Position numbers and translations under genes: made by a program
Shown here: positions 16,667-25,574 of the stretch, one piece after another
How positions within the stretch are numbered: position 1 is the first letter of the stretch
How the letters are laid out: the number at the start of each line of letters is the position of its first letter
NCBI GenBank assembly: GCA_028702535.1
Contig: JAQVOR010000006.1
Location: 1 to 48,684 of the forward strand
DNA length: 48,684 bases
Origin: Bacteroidales bacterium
Lineage (GTDB): Bacteria > Bacteroidota > Bacteroidia > Bacteroidales > ML635J-15
Direction: 5' to 3'
Notes under the pieces: model-generated
What the model saw: only the letters and a program-made list of their open reading frames with translations
What the model was told of the DNA's origin: nothing
Database searches by the model: none

Positions 16667-18097
16667 TTATCTAAAAATTTGCAATCTATCGGCATCTAGT
16701 TTAATAAAAATAAATAAAAGGATTGTAAATGCCCAAAGCGAAGATCCCCCATAGCTAAAGAATGGTAAAGGAATTCCTATTACTGGGGCAAGTCCAATTG
16801 TCATTGCGATATTTACTGCAACATGAAAAAACAATATTGATGCCACACCGTATCCATAAATACGAGAGAATTTTGATCTTTGCCGCTCCGACAGTATGAT
16901 AATTCTGACAATTAGAAACATAAATAAAACCAAAACAATGCTTGTTCCAATAAAGCCCCACTCTTCGCCAATAGTACAAAAAATAAAGTCGGTGCTTTGC
17001 TCTGGCACAAAGTTGTATTTAGTTTGAGTTCCCTGCAAAAATCCTTTTCCAGTAAATCCTCCCGAACCGATTGCAATTCTGGATTGGTTAACATTATATC
17101 CAACACCTAATGGGTCATTGTTTTTTCCTAAAAGTTCGTTTATTCTGTTTTGTTGATGAGTTTGCAAGACATTATAAAATAGATAATCAACTGAAAAAAC
17201 AAATCCACTAACGCTTATTAGTAATACTGCAAAAAGAATTAGTGTTTTATTTCTGTTAATCAAAAACATTATTATCATCTGAAGTGAGACTATACTTACA
17301 TTTATTAGAATCAAAATAATCTCTTTGCCCATAAATATATCTGTATAGTTTAATAATACAATTGAGACAGATGCGTAAAGTAGAAAAGAATAAAATATTA
17401 TCTTAGAATTAATATTGCGACTACTTGTTAATAAATATCCTATCACACTTGCAATCAATATTGTGATTACCAGTACTTCTAAATTTGTAACAAGTGCGAG
17501 TATAAATAAAGCAATTAGGGCAAAAGAAGTAATGAATAGTACTTTGTTTAAACCCTCGCGATAAAGGACAAAAATAAATGAAAAAAACACAAGAGCCGAA
17601 CCTGTATCATTTTGTATAAATATCAATAATACTGGCAAAGCTAACAAGGCAAATAGGATAAGGATGCTTTTAGGTTTTTCCCACGAAAAGTTTAAGCTAC
17701 TTAAAAATTGTGCTAGTGCCAGACAAATAGTTATTTTAGTAAACTCTACAGGTTGCATTCGAAAAGAGCCAATTTCAAACCATGATTTTGATGTGTTTAC
17801 TTCAATCCCCACGAATAAGACCAAAACAAGTAGTGTGATTCCAACGCCATAAAAGGGGTATGCAAAAGCCGAATAAAACTTACTATCAATAATTAGAACA
17901 ATAAAAATAAGAAATATCGCAGCACTTATCCATATTAACTGTTTTCCGTATCTCTGAGTAAAATCAAAAATATTTGAGTGGTTTTCGTCATAAACTGCCG
18001 AATAAATATTTATCCAACCAAGAAAAACCAATACAAAATATACTGCAATAGTTATCCAGTCAAGGTTAATTAATATATTGCCTCTCTTATTCTGCAT
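16667..18097 (-). CDS. rodA: Rod-shape SEDS glycosyltransferase RodA
   Basis: Multi-pass inner-membrane peptidoglycan polymerase of the elongasome, partner of PBP2. The 476 residues contain about 10 or more membrane helices and the SEDS signatures 'GSFRMQPVEFTKITICLALA', 'FIQNDTGSALVFFSF' (with the essential Asp of the 'ND/PDxG' loop), 'INELLGKNNDPLGVGYNVNQS' and 'IGLAPVIGIPLPFFSYGGSS'. The protein is longer than E. coli RodA (370) because of extra helices in the middle, as is common in Bacteroidota. The start overlaps the end of mrdA by 11 bp, so the two are translationally coupled. Confidence 0.95.
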   Translation of the reverse strand: MQNKRGNILINLDWITIAVYFVLVFLGWINIYSAVYDENHSNIFDFTQRYGKQLIWISAAIFLIFIVLIIDSKFYSAFAYPFYGVGITLLVLVLFVGIEVNTSKSWFEIGSFRMQPVEFTKITICLALAQFLSSLNFSWEKPKSILILFALLALPVLLIFIQNDTGSALVFFSFIFVLYREGLNKVLFITSFALIALFILALVTNLEVLVITILIASVIGYLLTSSRNINSKIIFYSFLLYASVSIVLLNYTDIFMGKEIILILINVSIVSLQMIIMFLINRNKTLILFAVLLISVSGFVFSVDYLFYNVLQTHQQNRINELLGKNNDPLGVGYNVNQSRIAIGSGGFTGKGFLQGTQTKYNFVPEQSTDFIFCTIGEEWGFIGTSIVLVLFMFLIVRIIILSERQRSKFSRIYGYGVASILFFHVAVNIAMTIGLAPVIGIPLPFFSYGGSSLWAFTILLFIFIKLDADRLQIFR

Positions 18098-19913
18098 TTG
18101 TCTCTTGTTTATTTACGAATTTTTCTTCTGCGATACGTTTTTCGAGTTTCAGATCCGAAACTTCACCTTTAATATAATGCTCTATCATTAGTCGAGCTAT
18201 CGGAGCAGCCCAAACACCGCCGAATCCGGCATTTTCAATATATACAGCAATTGCAATTTTTGGTTGGTCTTTAGGAGCAAATGCAACAAAAATAGAGTGG
18301 TCTTCGCCATGCGGATTTTCTGCTGTTCCTGTTTTACCGCAAACTCTGATATCGCTTATTCTGGCATAATAACCTGTTCCATATTCTTCATTTACAACAT
18401 TTTCCATTCCATTAGCTACAATTTCAAAATAGCTTTTGTCGAAAGGGGTAAATATTTTTTGTGTATTAGTTCCTTTTGTAGGATTATGATCAATTTCTTT
18501 AACAATGTGCGGATTGTAATAAAATCCTCTATTTGCGATTATTGCACAAAAGTTTGCCATTTGCAAAGGTGATATTAGCAATTCGCCTTGACCAATACCA
18601 AGTGAATATATCGTGCTAAAAGCCCAACTATGTTTACCGTATAGTCTGTCATAAAAATCTGCTCCTGGGACTTGACCTTTGTTTACTCCTGGTATTCCAA
18701 TGTCATAAACTCTATCGAAACCCAAAGCCACAATTTTTTCTTTCCACATTTCGAGTCCTATTCTTGCGTCCTTAAATATGCTTTTTTCAATTCCTCTTTG
18801 CACAAGTGTTTTAAAAACAAAATAAAAGTAAGGATTACAGGAATATTGTATGGCTTTTTCCACACTATTTGCAGGGGGGTGTCCATGACAACCCACAATT
18901 GATTTGTCGCAAGGATAGGATGTATAAGGTTTTAAAACTCCTTCTTGTAAACCCACAATTGCGATAGCCAATTTAAAAACTGATCCAGGAGGATATGTAG
19001 AGGATATTGCTCTGTTTATCAATGGTTTACTCTTTTCATTAATTAAGCTGTCAAAGTTGTTTCCCCTATTTCGACCGACAAGTAATTGCGGATCATAACC
19101 TGGACTTGAAACGAGCGAGAGAATTTCTCCACTAGCAGGTTCTATTGCCACAATACTGCCAATTTTATTTAGCATAAGATATTCTCCGTATTTTTGGAGG
19201 TCTGTATCAATTGTGAGTGTAAGATCTTGTCCTGGCTCGGACAAGGTGTCATACTTTTCCTCCATGTATGAGTCTTTAATGTTACCATAAACATCAACTA
19301 AATATACTTTAACACCCTTTTTACCACGTAAGATTTTTTCGTAATATTGCTCTACTCCACTTTTACCAGCATAATCCCCGCCAGAGTAATAAAAATCAGA
19401 TTTTAAAGTTTCTAAACTTACTTCGCCTACATCACCAAGTACATGTGCAGCTATCCCTTCTTTGTACCGTCGTAGTGTTCGGTTTTGCACAAAAAAACCG
19501 GGGTATTTATACGTGTGTTCTTGCAGTATAGCATATTGAGTAGCCGTTATCTGCTTATAAAATAAAGACGGTCTATATCCTGAATATTCACGACAATTTT
19601 TTAAACGTTCACGAAAACATTCAATATTTATATCTAAATCTGAGCAAAGAGAAAGTGTGTCAAACTCTTTTATGTTGCGAGGGATAAGCATAAGGTCGTA
19701 GGCAGCTTCGTTAGATACTAACAAAACCCCATTACGATCATATATTAATCCTCTCGAAGGATAAATAACAATCTTGCGTTGCGAATTGTTGTCTGAAGAT
19801 ATTTTTAATGAAATATCAAGTATCTGAAGATTAAAAAGTTTTATCCATATTATTAAAAATAAGACGACAACAATTCCAATAATTGTATATTTTCTGCCTT
19901 CAATAGTTCTCAT
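18087..19913 (-). CDS. mrdA: Penicillin-binding protein 2 (elongasome transpeptidase)
   Basis: Cross-links peptidoglycan during cell elongation with RodA. 608 residues: one N-terminal membrane helix (about 12-30), a dimerisation domain ('YPSRGLIYDRNGVLLVSNEAAYDL', 'YAGKSGVEQYYEKILRG'), then the transpeptidase domain with the three active-site motifs SxxK ('YPPGSVFKLAIAI'), SxN ('YSCNPYFYF') and KTG ('VCGKTGTAENPHGEDHS'). The gene lies 2 bp after mreD and overlaps rodA by 11 bp, in the conserved mre-mrd order. The beta-lactam target role is family knowledge. Confidence 0.95.
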   Translation of the reverse strand: MRTIEGRKYTIIGIVVVLFLIIWIKLFNLQILDISLKISSDNNSQRKIVIYPSRGLIYDRNGVLLVSNEAAYDLMLIPRNIKEFDTLSLCSDLDINIECFRERLKNCREYSGYRPSLFYKQITATQYAILQEHTYKYPGFFVQNRTLRRYKEGIAAHVLGDVGEVSLETLKSDFYYSGGDYAGKSGVEQYYEKILRGKKGVKVYLVDVYGNIKDSYMEEKYDTLSEPGQDLTLTIDTDLQKYGEYLMLNKIGSIVAIEPASGEILSLVSSPGYDPQLLVGRNRGNNFDSLINEKSKPLINRAISSTYPPGSVFKLAIAIVGLQEGVLKPYTSYPCDKSIVGCHGHPPANSVEKAIQYSCNPYFYFVFKTLVQRGIEKSIFKDARIGLEMWKEKIVALGFDRVYDIGIPGVNKGQVPGADFYDRLYGKHSWAFSTIYSLGIGQGELLISPLQMANFCAIIANRGFYYNPHIVKEIDHNPTKGTNTQKIFTPFDKSYFEIVANGMENVVNEEYGTGYYARISDIRVCGKTGTAENPHGEDHSIFVAFAPKDQPKIAIAVYIENAGFGGVWAAPIARLMIEHYIKGEVSDLKLEKRIAEEKFVNKQETNAE

Positions 19914-19915
19914 AA

Positions 19916-20422
19916 TTATTCCCTAACAAACAGAAAGTGCCCCAAACTTACAAAAAACAAACTGATTATGCTGCTTAATACAACTCTTAATAGGGTAAAA
20001 AAGAAAAAAGAGAAACTAAATAATTCCAAATAAAATAAAAATAAATGATGTGTAAAGATTAAAACCCCAGCATACTTTAAAAACCAGATTAAACCATAAT
20101 TTCTAACAGATAAGTCTTTATTGGGTTCATAATCGTCTCGAGGTGAAAAAAAGCGTAATGCGAAAGGTCTTAAATATGCAAGTAGTACTGTTGCGGCGGC
20201 ATGTAGGCCTTGTGTTGAATTAAAAATATCAACGCTTAAGCCTAATAAAAACGCTAATGCCATTACTGTGTATTTATTTGCGTTTACAGGTAATAGTAGA
20301 ATAAACAAAAAATATACATAAACGGAGAAATAACTGGTAATATAAATTCTATCAAAAATGAGTGTCTGAACTAGAACAGATACCAAAAATAATATTATAT
20401 AACGTATGTTTTGTTTAATCAT
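19916..20422 (-). CDS. mreD: Rod shape-determining protein MreD
   Basis: Small inner-membrane protein of the elongasome. The 168 residues are almost wholly hydrophobic, with about five helices, beginning 'MIKQNIRYIILFLVSVLVQTLIFDRI'. The conserved 'LLGLSVDIFNSTQGLHAAATVLLAYLRP' region marks MreD of the Bacteroidota type. It overlaps the end of mreC by 8 bp and is 2 bp from mrdA. Identification rests on both sequence pattern and position. Confidence 0.88.
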   Translation of the reverse strand: MIKQNIRYIILFLVSVLVQTLIFDRIYITSYFSVYVYFLFILLLPVNANKYTVMALAFLLGLSVDIFNSTQGLHAAATVLLAYLRPFALRFFSPRDDYEPNKDLSVRNYGLIWFLKYAGVLIFTHHLFLFYLELFSFSFFFFTLLRVVLSSIISLFFVSLGHFLFVRE

Positions 20423-21230
20423 TTTTTTCTGTTATTATATTTTTAATATTCATTTGTTCTGAATAATTATTATTAATAATCACATATACATAACGAATAT
20501 TGTTGTAGTCTGTGTGTAAATTTACAGTTATTTTATAAAATCCGCTTGTTTTATCTTCTGTAAAGGAACTTACTGTGCCTACTGGTATTCCTTCTGGAAA
20601 TATTGATGAGTGTCCGCTTGTAATAATTTCATCGCCTAAGTCAAGCTTAACATAACTAGGGATTTCATCAAGTTTTGCAATATTATTATTTTCGCCATCC
20701 CAAGACAAAGATCCAAAATAATCGTTTTTCTTTAATTTTACGCTAATTTTAATATCTGGATTTATTATTGGCATAATTGAGGAATACTTGTCAGAACAAT
20801 CATACACTATTCCAACTATTCCATTTGAGCTAATAACTCCCATTTCTTTATCAAGTTTATGATTTTTGCCTCTGTTTATTGTTAAAAAGTTTTTTATTGA
20901 GTTTACATTAGCACTTATAACACGTGCTGACACGTATTCGAACCCACTTTCTTCGATAGCAGGAATATTATCTTTTCGATAACGCTCCAATTGATTTCTA
21001 AGTCTTTCGTTGTCAGCAACTATGCTGTCGTTAATGTGTTTTAGTCTAAGATATTCAGTAACACCATTCCATTGTTCGGTAATGCTTGCTGTTAGTGTAT
21101 TTGAAGAGTTTAAGAAGCTTACTTTATGATAGTTATTTGCCGTAAAAATAAGAATAAAGCACAATATCTCAAATAATAAGAAAACAATGGTGTATAAATA
21201 TTTTACAATAAAGTTTAATAGGTTCCTCAT
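20415..21230 (-). CDS. mreC: Rod shape-determining protein MreC
   Basis: Periplasmic scaffold that links MreB to the peptidoglycan synthases. 271 residues: an N-terminal membrane helix (about 12-32), a coiled-coil stretch near residues 60-90 ('NDSIVADNERLRNQLERYRKDN'), then the beta-barrel MreC domain with 'INRGKNHKLDKEMGVISSNGIVGIV' and 'LDLGDEIITSGHSSIFPEGIPVG'. It follows mreB after 8 bp and overlaps mreD by 8 bp. Confidence 0.93.
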   Translation of the reverse strand: MRNLLNFIVKYLYTIVFLLFEILCFILIFTANNYHKVSFLNSSNTLTASITEQWNGVTEYLRLKHINDSIVADNERLRNQLERYRKDNIPAIEESGFEYVSARVISANVNSIKNFLTINRGKNHKLDKEMGVISSNGIVGIVYDCSDKYSSIMPIINPDIKISVKLKKNDYFGSLSWDGENNNIAKLDEIPSYVKLDLGDEIITSGHSSIFPEGIPVGTVSSFTEDKTSGFYKITVNLHTDYNNIRYVYVIINNNYSEQMNIKNIITEKND

Positions 21231-21238
21231 TTATCAAA

Positions 21239-22261
21239 TCATCGTATCAGAAATTGAAATTTATCTACGTTTTTAAGTGCTATTCCTGTGCCACGTGCGA
21301 CAGCATGCAGAGGATCTTCTGCAACATGTACAGGAATATTTGTTTTGTCAGATAAACGTTTATCTAATCCTCTAAGCAAAGCACCACCACCTGCAAGGTA
21401 AATTCCTCTAACATATATATCTGAATAAAGTTCTGGTGGTGTAAGTTCAAGTACTGCCATAATAGCCGATTCTATTTTAGAAATAGATTTATCCAAACTA
21501 TGAGCAATCTCTTGGTACGAAACTGGGATTTCGATTGGCAAGGCGGTCATTTGATGTGGTCCACGAACAATATAATCAGCCGGAGGATTTTCAAGCTCAG
21601 GAATTGCTGCACCAACGTTTATTTTTATTTGTTCGGCGGTTCTTTCACCAATTTTAATATTATGCTGTCGTCTCATGTATTCCTGAATGTCGTCAGTAAA
21701 GTCGTCTCCAGCGATACGTGTTGATCTATTACATACTATTCCACCAAGAGAAATAACAGCAATCTCAGTAGTTCCGCCACCTATATCAACAACCATATTG
21801 CCTTGGGGTGCTTCAACATCCAATCCAATTCCTATTGCGGCAGCCATTGGTTCGTATATCATATAAACCTCGCGACCGCCGGCATGTTCTGCGGAGTCTC
21901 GTACTGCACGTAACTCAACCTCTGTACTGCCCGAAGGAATACAAACTACCATTTTAAGTGAAGGGTTAAACCAATTTCGATTTCTATTCAACATTTTTAT
22001 CATGCCCCTAATCATAAGTTCGGCTGAATTAAAATCAGCAATCACACCATCGCGTAAGGGTCTCACGGTCTTAATTCCCTGATGTGTTTTGCCGTGCATC
22101 TGTTGTGCTTTTTGTCCAATTGCAACGACTTTACCTGTGCGTTCGTCAAGTGCAATAATCGAAGGTTCATCAACGACAACTTTATCGTTATGAATTATTA
22201 TTGTATTAGCTGTCCCAAGGTCAATTGCTATTTCCTGCTGTAAAAATGAAAAAAGTCCCAT
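21239..22261 (-). CDS. mreB: Actin-like cell-shape protein MreB
   Basis: Forms membrane-bound filaments that steer wall synthesis. 340 residues with the actin/Hsp70 ATPase motifs: phosphate 1 'IDLGTANTII', 'GGREVYMIYEPMAAAIGIGLDV', phosphate 2 'GNMVVDIGGGTTEIAVISLGG', and the adenosine motif 'GIYLAGGGALLRGLDKRL'. The N-terminal 'MGLFSFLQQEIAIDLG' supports the start. It heads the mreB-mreC-mreD-mrdA-rodA run and has a candidate promoter at 22287-22318, so it can be read independently of purH upstream. Confidence 0.97.
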   Translation of the reverse strand: MGLFSFLQQEIAIDLGTANTIIIHNDKVVVDEPSIIALDERTGKVVAIGQKAQQMHGKTHQGIKTVRPLRDGVIADFNSAELMIRGMIKMLNRNRNWFNPSLKMVVCIPSGSTEVELRAVRDSAEHAGGREVYMIYEPMAAAIGIGLDVEAPQGNMVVDIGGGTTEIAVISLGGIVCNRSTRIAGDDFTDDIQEYMRRQHNIKIGERTAEQIKINVGAAIPELENPPADYIVRGPHQMTALPIEIPVSYQEIAHSLDKSISKIESAIMAVLELTPPELYSDIYVRGIYLAGGGALLRGLDKRLSDKTNIPVHVAEDPLHAVARGTGIALKNVDKFQFLIR

Positions 22262-22286
22262 AATTATTGTCCAAATTTATATGCGT

Positions 22287-22318
22287 GAAATATACACAAT
22301 CTTTAAAAAATATGCAAA
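22287..22318 (-). promoter_or_regulatory. Candidate promoter of the mre-mrd run
   Basis: Minus strand: TTTG (22318-22315), 20 bp, TATATTTC (22294-22287), 7 of 8 in the second box. It sits 25 bp before the mreB start codon, partly inside the left arm of the 18-bp inverted repeat. Confidence 0.5.
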
Positions 22319-22400
22319 CCAGAAAAAACTCATGCCATTTTTTGTAAACCTTTGATTATTAGACATATATAATAATTCTTGTATGAGTTTTTTCTGGTTT
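22316..22400. repeat. 18-bp perfect inverted repeat between purH and mreB
   Basis: Arms 22316-22333 ('aaaccagaaaaaactcat') and 22383-22400 are exact reverse complements, separated by 49 bp. It may act as the purH transcript end, an attenuator, or a protein-binding site before mreB. Confidence 0.7.
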
Positions 22401-22476
22401 ATTTATTAATCAATTTAAACAAACGACAAAAACAAGTCTGACTTTGTAAAAAAGCATGTAAAATTAATATTAAATT

Positions 22477-23994
22477 TTAGTGTTTAAAATGTCTAATTCC
22501 TGTAAAAACCATTGCAATTTTATTTTCGTTACAAAAATCGATTGTTTCTTGGTCTCGAATTGATCCTCCTGGTTGTATTACCGCTTTAATTCCTTGTTTA
22601 TATGCAATTTCAATTGAATCGCTAAATGGGAAAAAAGCATCTGATGCTAATACTGCTCCATTAAGGTCGAAACCAAAGTTTTTAGCTTTTTCGATAGCTT
22701 GTTTAAGTGCATCAACTCGCGATGTTTGTCCTGTACCACTTGCTAACAACTGAGCATTTTTTACAAGAACTATTGCATTTGATTTGGTGTTTTTTACTAA
22801 TCTATTTGCAAATAATAAATCGGTGATTTGGTTATTCTCGGGTTGTTGATTTGTTACAATATTAAGATCAGAAGCTAATTCGATTTTAGCATCTCTATCT
22901 TGTACCAATACACCATTTAATACTGTTCTATATGTATTTTTAAGTAATCCAAACTCCTTTTGGACGAGTATTATTCTGTTTTTCTTTTGTTTAAGTATTT
23001 CGAGAGCGTCTTCGGTGTAATCGGGAGCAATAATAATTTCGAAAAATATTTTATTTATTTCTTCTGCTGTAATTTGATCAACCATTCTATTAGAAATTAT
23101 AATACCACCAAAAGCTGAGACTGGGTCGGCAGCAAGAGCATCTTTCCAAGCTGTTACGAGAGAATTTCGGGAAGCTAATCCACAAGCGTTATTATGTTTT
23201 AAAATTGCGATTGTCGTTTCATCAAATTCGCTAATAAGGTTAATGGCAGCGTCAATATCCAAAATATTATTGTAACTAATTTCTTTGCCGTGTATTTGGT
23301 CAAACATTTTCTCAAAAGCTCCAAAGAAAAATGCTTTTTGATGAGGATTTTCGCCATATCTAAGTGGTCTGCCACAAGAATGAGATACTTTAAATTCAGA
23401 AAACTTGTTTTTATCGAACCAATTAAAAATTGCCGTATCATAAGACGAACTAACTCCAAATGATTGACGTGCGAACAATTTACGTGTTTCTAAATCTGTG
23501 TAGCATTTGTTTTCTTCTAACAGACTATGTAAATTATGATATTGACCTCGATGCGACACAACCAAAACATCTTTATAATTTTTGGCGGCAGCTCTTATTA
23601 ATGAAATACCACCAATATCAATTTTTTCAATAATAACTTCTTCGTCAGTTTCGTTTTCTACTGTTTTCTCAAAGGGATATAAATCAACAATTACCAAATC
23701 AATTTCGGGGATACTATATTTATTTGTTTCTATAGCATGTTCCTCGTTATCTCTAATCGATAATATCCCTCCAAAAACTTTTGGGTGAAGTGTTTTAACT
23801 CGTCCGTCAAGTATTGATGGGTATCCCGTAAGGTCTTCAATTTGCGTAGCAGGAATTTCTAATGACTTTATGTAATTAAATGTGCCACCTGTCGAATAAA
23901 TTGTTACTCCATAATCATTAAGACATTTAACAATTACATCAAGACCATCTTTGTGATATACTGAGATTAAGGCTGATTTGATTTTCTTTTGCAT
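22477..23994 (-). CDS. purH: Bifunctional AICAR formyltransferase / IMP cyclohydrolase
   Basis: Last two steps of purine synthesis: adds formyl from 10-formyl-THF to AICAR and closes the ring to IMP. 505 residues. The N-terminal IMP cyclohydrolase domain shows 'VYHKDGLDVIVKCLNDYGVTIYSTGGT' and 'GYPSILDGRVKTLHPKVFGGIL'. The C-terminal transformylase domain shows 'RYGENPHQKAFF', 'AILKHNNACGLA' with the catalytic Lys-His pair, and 'DPVSAFGGIIISNRMV'. It precedes mreB on the same strand, a common Bacteroidota arrangement. A TACTTTTG box at 24036-24029 lies about 35 bp before the start and may be its -7 element. Confidence 0.97.
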   Translation of the reverse strand: MQKKIKSALISVYHKDGLDVIVKCLNDYGVTIYSTGGTFNYIKSLEIPATQIEDLTGYPSILDGRVKTLHPKVFGGILSIRDNEEHAIETNKYSIPEIDLVIVDLYPFEKTVENETDEEVIIEKIDIGGISLIRAAAKNYKDVLVVSHRGQYHNLHSLLEENKCYTDLETRKLFARQSFGVSSSYDTAIFNWFDKNKFSEFKVSHSCGRPLRYGENPHQKAFFFGAFEKMFDQIHGKEISYNNILDIDAAINLISEFDETTIAILKHNNACGLASRNSLVTAWKDALAADPVSAFGGIIISNRMVDQITAEEINKIFFEIIIAPDYTEDALEILKQKKNRIILVQKEFGLLKNTYRTVLNGVLVQDRDAKIELASDLNIVTNQQPENNQITDLLFANRLVKNTKSNAIVLVKNAQLLASGTGQTSRVDALKQAIEKAKNFGFDLNGAVLASDAFFPFSDSIEIAYKQGIKAVIQPGGSIRDQETIDFCNENKIAMVFTGIRHFKH

Positions 23995-24154
23995 ATAATT
24001 AAAAATTATTTGAATAAATTATTTTCATCAAAAGTAAAAATTTTAATCTTTTTTTATCAGCATTATCCGATAAAAATAAGAAACAATTTCAGATAAAACC
24101 CAAACGCTTGATTTTCATAGACATAGGTTTTAAAAAATACAATTTAGGACTATT

Positions 24155-25441
24155 TTACGCATATTCAGTAAGCTGTTTTATAGCTTTTGGTTTTTTATAT
24201 AAATAAGACAGCCCGAATCCAATAACTAAGAGTACAGTACTAATTCCAAAAGCATACAATCCTGCATTTTCTGGATAATTGTCTTTCATAAATGCCACGA
24301 TTTGTGGTCCAACAATTCCACCTACACCCCAAGCAGTAAGTGCTGCTCCATATAAAACAGGCATTAGATTTGCTCCGTACCTATCGTGAATGAGCGAAGG
24401 AATAACCCCAAAACCACCACCATAACACAACAGTATGATACAAACAAGTACAAAAAACCAAGCTGGATTAGAAACAAAAATGAGGACTACAAAAATCAGC
24501 ACTTGTAATGCTAATAAGATTCTAAATGTAGTAAAACGTCCAATTTTATCGGAAATTGCTCCCCAAAAGAATCTGCCCAATCCGTTGAACACAGAACTAA
24601 CCGCAATTAGTGTTGCTCCAGCTCCATTGAGAATGCTCATTATCTGTGCATCAGCAAAATTGGTTGTTGGAGGCATGCTAAGTTTCAACATATCCTGTAG
24701 TAAGGGCGATTGGAAGGAGATAAAAACCATACCAGCCACAACGTTTATCATAAACATGAGCCAGATGATAATAAATGATTTTGAGAAAATATACTTGAGA
24801 GGAGATAAGTTTTCCGATACAACAGGCTGTTCGGATTTTGCTTCTGTTTTATTACTTGGTGGCAATTTTAGAAACGAGGCACAAAAGGGCAAGATAATAA
24901 TTAGTGTGAACCCGACATATAAAAAAGTTTTACTCAAATTCTCATTGCTTAATTGCAAAAAAAGTGGAGCCAATAATTTAGACATTACCAATGCACCCAA
25001 ACCAAACCCCATAATTACAATACCTGTAGCCAAACCTTGCTTTTTTGTAAACCATTTAGATACAGTAGCAACTGGGGTAACATAAACCAGACCTAAACCA
25101 ATACCTCCTAATACTCCAAAAGCGAGGTATAAAAGCCATAAACTATTTGAGGCTAGAGCATAGCTAGAGATGATGTATCCCAAAGCATAAAAGACAGCCC
25201 CTATAATCGCTAATTTACGTGGTCCATATTTGTCGATTTTTGTTCCTCCCCATGCCGCACTTACACCCAACATAAAAATAGAAATGCTAAAAACCCATGC
25301 CACTTCTGTATTAGACCAGCCAGACAATTTTGTGATGGGAGTCTGAAAAAAACTCCAAGCATATACAGTCCCTATACCTAAGTGAGTGAGCGTACCCATA
25401 ATGACAATGAGCCATTTTTTATCGATCTTAATTTTCTTCAT
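24155..25441 (-). CDS. MFS transporter, oxalate/formate antiporter (OFA) family
   Basis: Inner-membrane carrier of 428 residues with 12 predicted helices. OFA-type signatures are 'GIGTVYAWSFFQTPITKLSGWS' at the first helix, 'FGVLGGIGLGLVYVTPVATVSKWF' and 'GLATGIVIMGFGLGALV', plus a C-terminal 'GFGVIPSLIHDRYGANLMPVLYG'. OFA members carry oxalate, formate or other small carboxylates; the actual substrate here is unknown. The gene stands alone, with an AT-rich leader and a minus-strand TATATTTG box (25500-25493) that could be a -7 element. Confidence 0.85.
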   Translation of the reverse strand: MKKIKIDKKWLIVIMGTLTHLGIGTVYAWSFFQTPITKLSGWSNTEVAWVFSISIFMLGVSAAWGGTKIDKYGPRKLAIIGAVFYALGYIISSYALASNSLWLLYLAFGVLGGIGLGLVYVTPVATVSKWFTKKQGLATGIVIMGFGLGALVMSKLLAPLFLQLSNENLSKTFLYVGFTLIIILPFCASFLKLPPSNKTEAKSEQPVVSENLSPLKYIFSKSFIIIWLMFMINVVAGMVFISFQSPLLQDMLKLSMPPTTNFADAQIMSILNGAGATLIAVSSVFNGLGRFFWGAISDKIGRFTTFRILLALQVLIFVVLIFVSNPAWFFVLVCIILLCYGGGFGVIPSLIHDRYGANLMPVLYGAALTAWGVGGIVGPQIVAFMKDNYPENAGLYAFGISTVLLVIGFGLSYLYKKPKAIKQLTEYA

Positions 25442-25574
25442 TTCTTTACAGTATGCCTAACAATCTTGAAAAATTGCATAAGCTTATTGATACAAATATA
25501 AACAAAAAAAAACATCTCCCTAATCTCTCTGTTTACAATGATTTTATAAATTTGTCATCCAAACGATAAAAGGC

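Noticed and set aside
24435..25085. Plus-strand open frame of 216 codons opposite the OFA transporter gene
   Set aside because: It is antisense to a clearly recognised membrane protein and has no recognisable domain.
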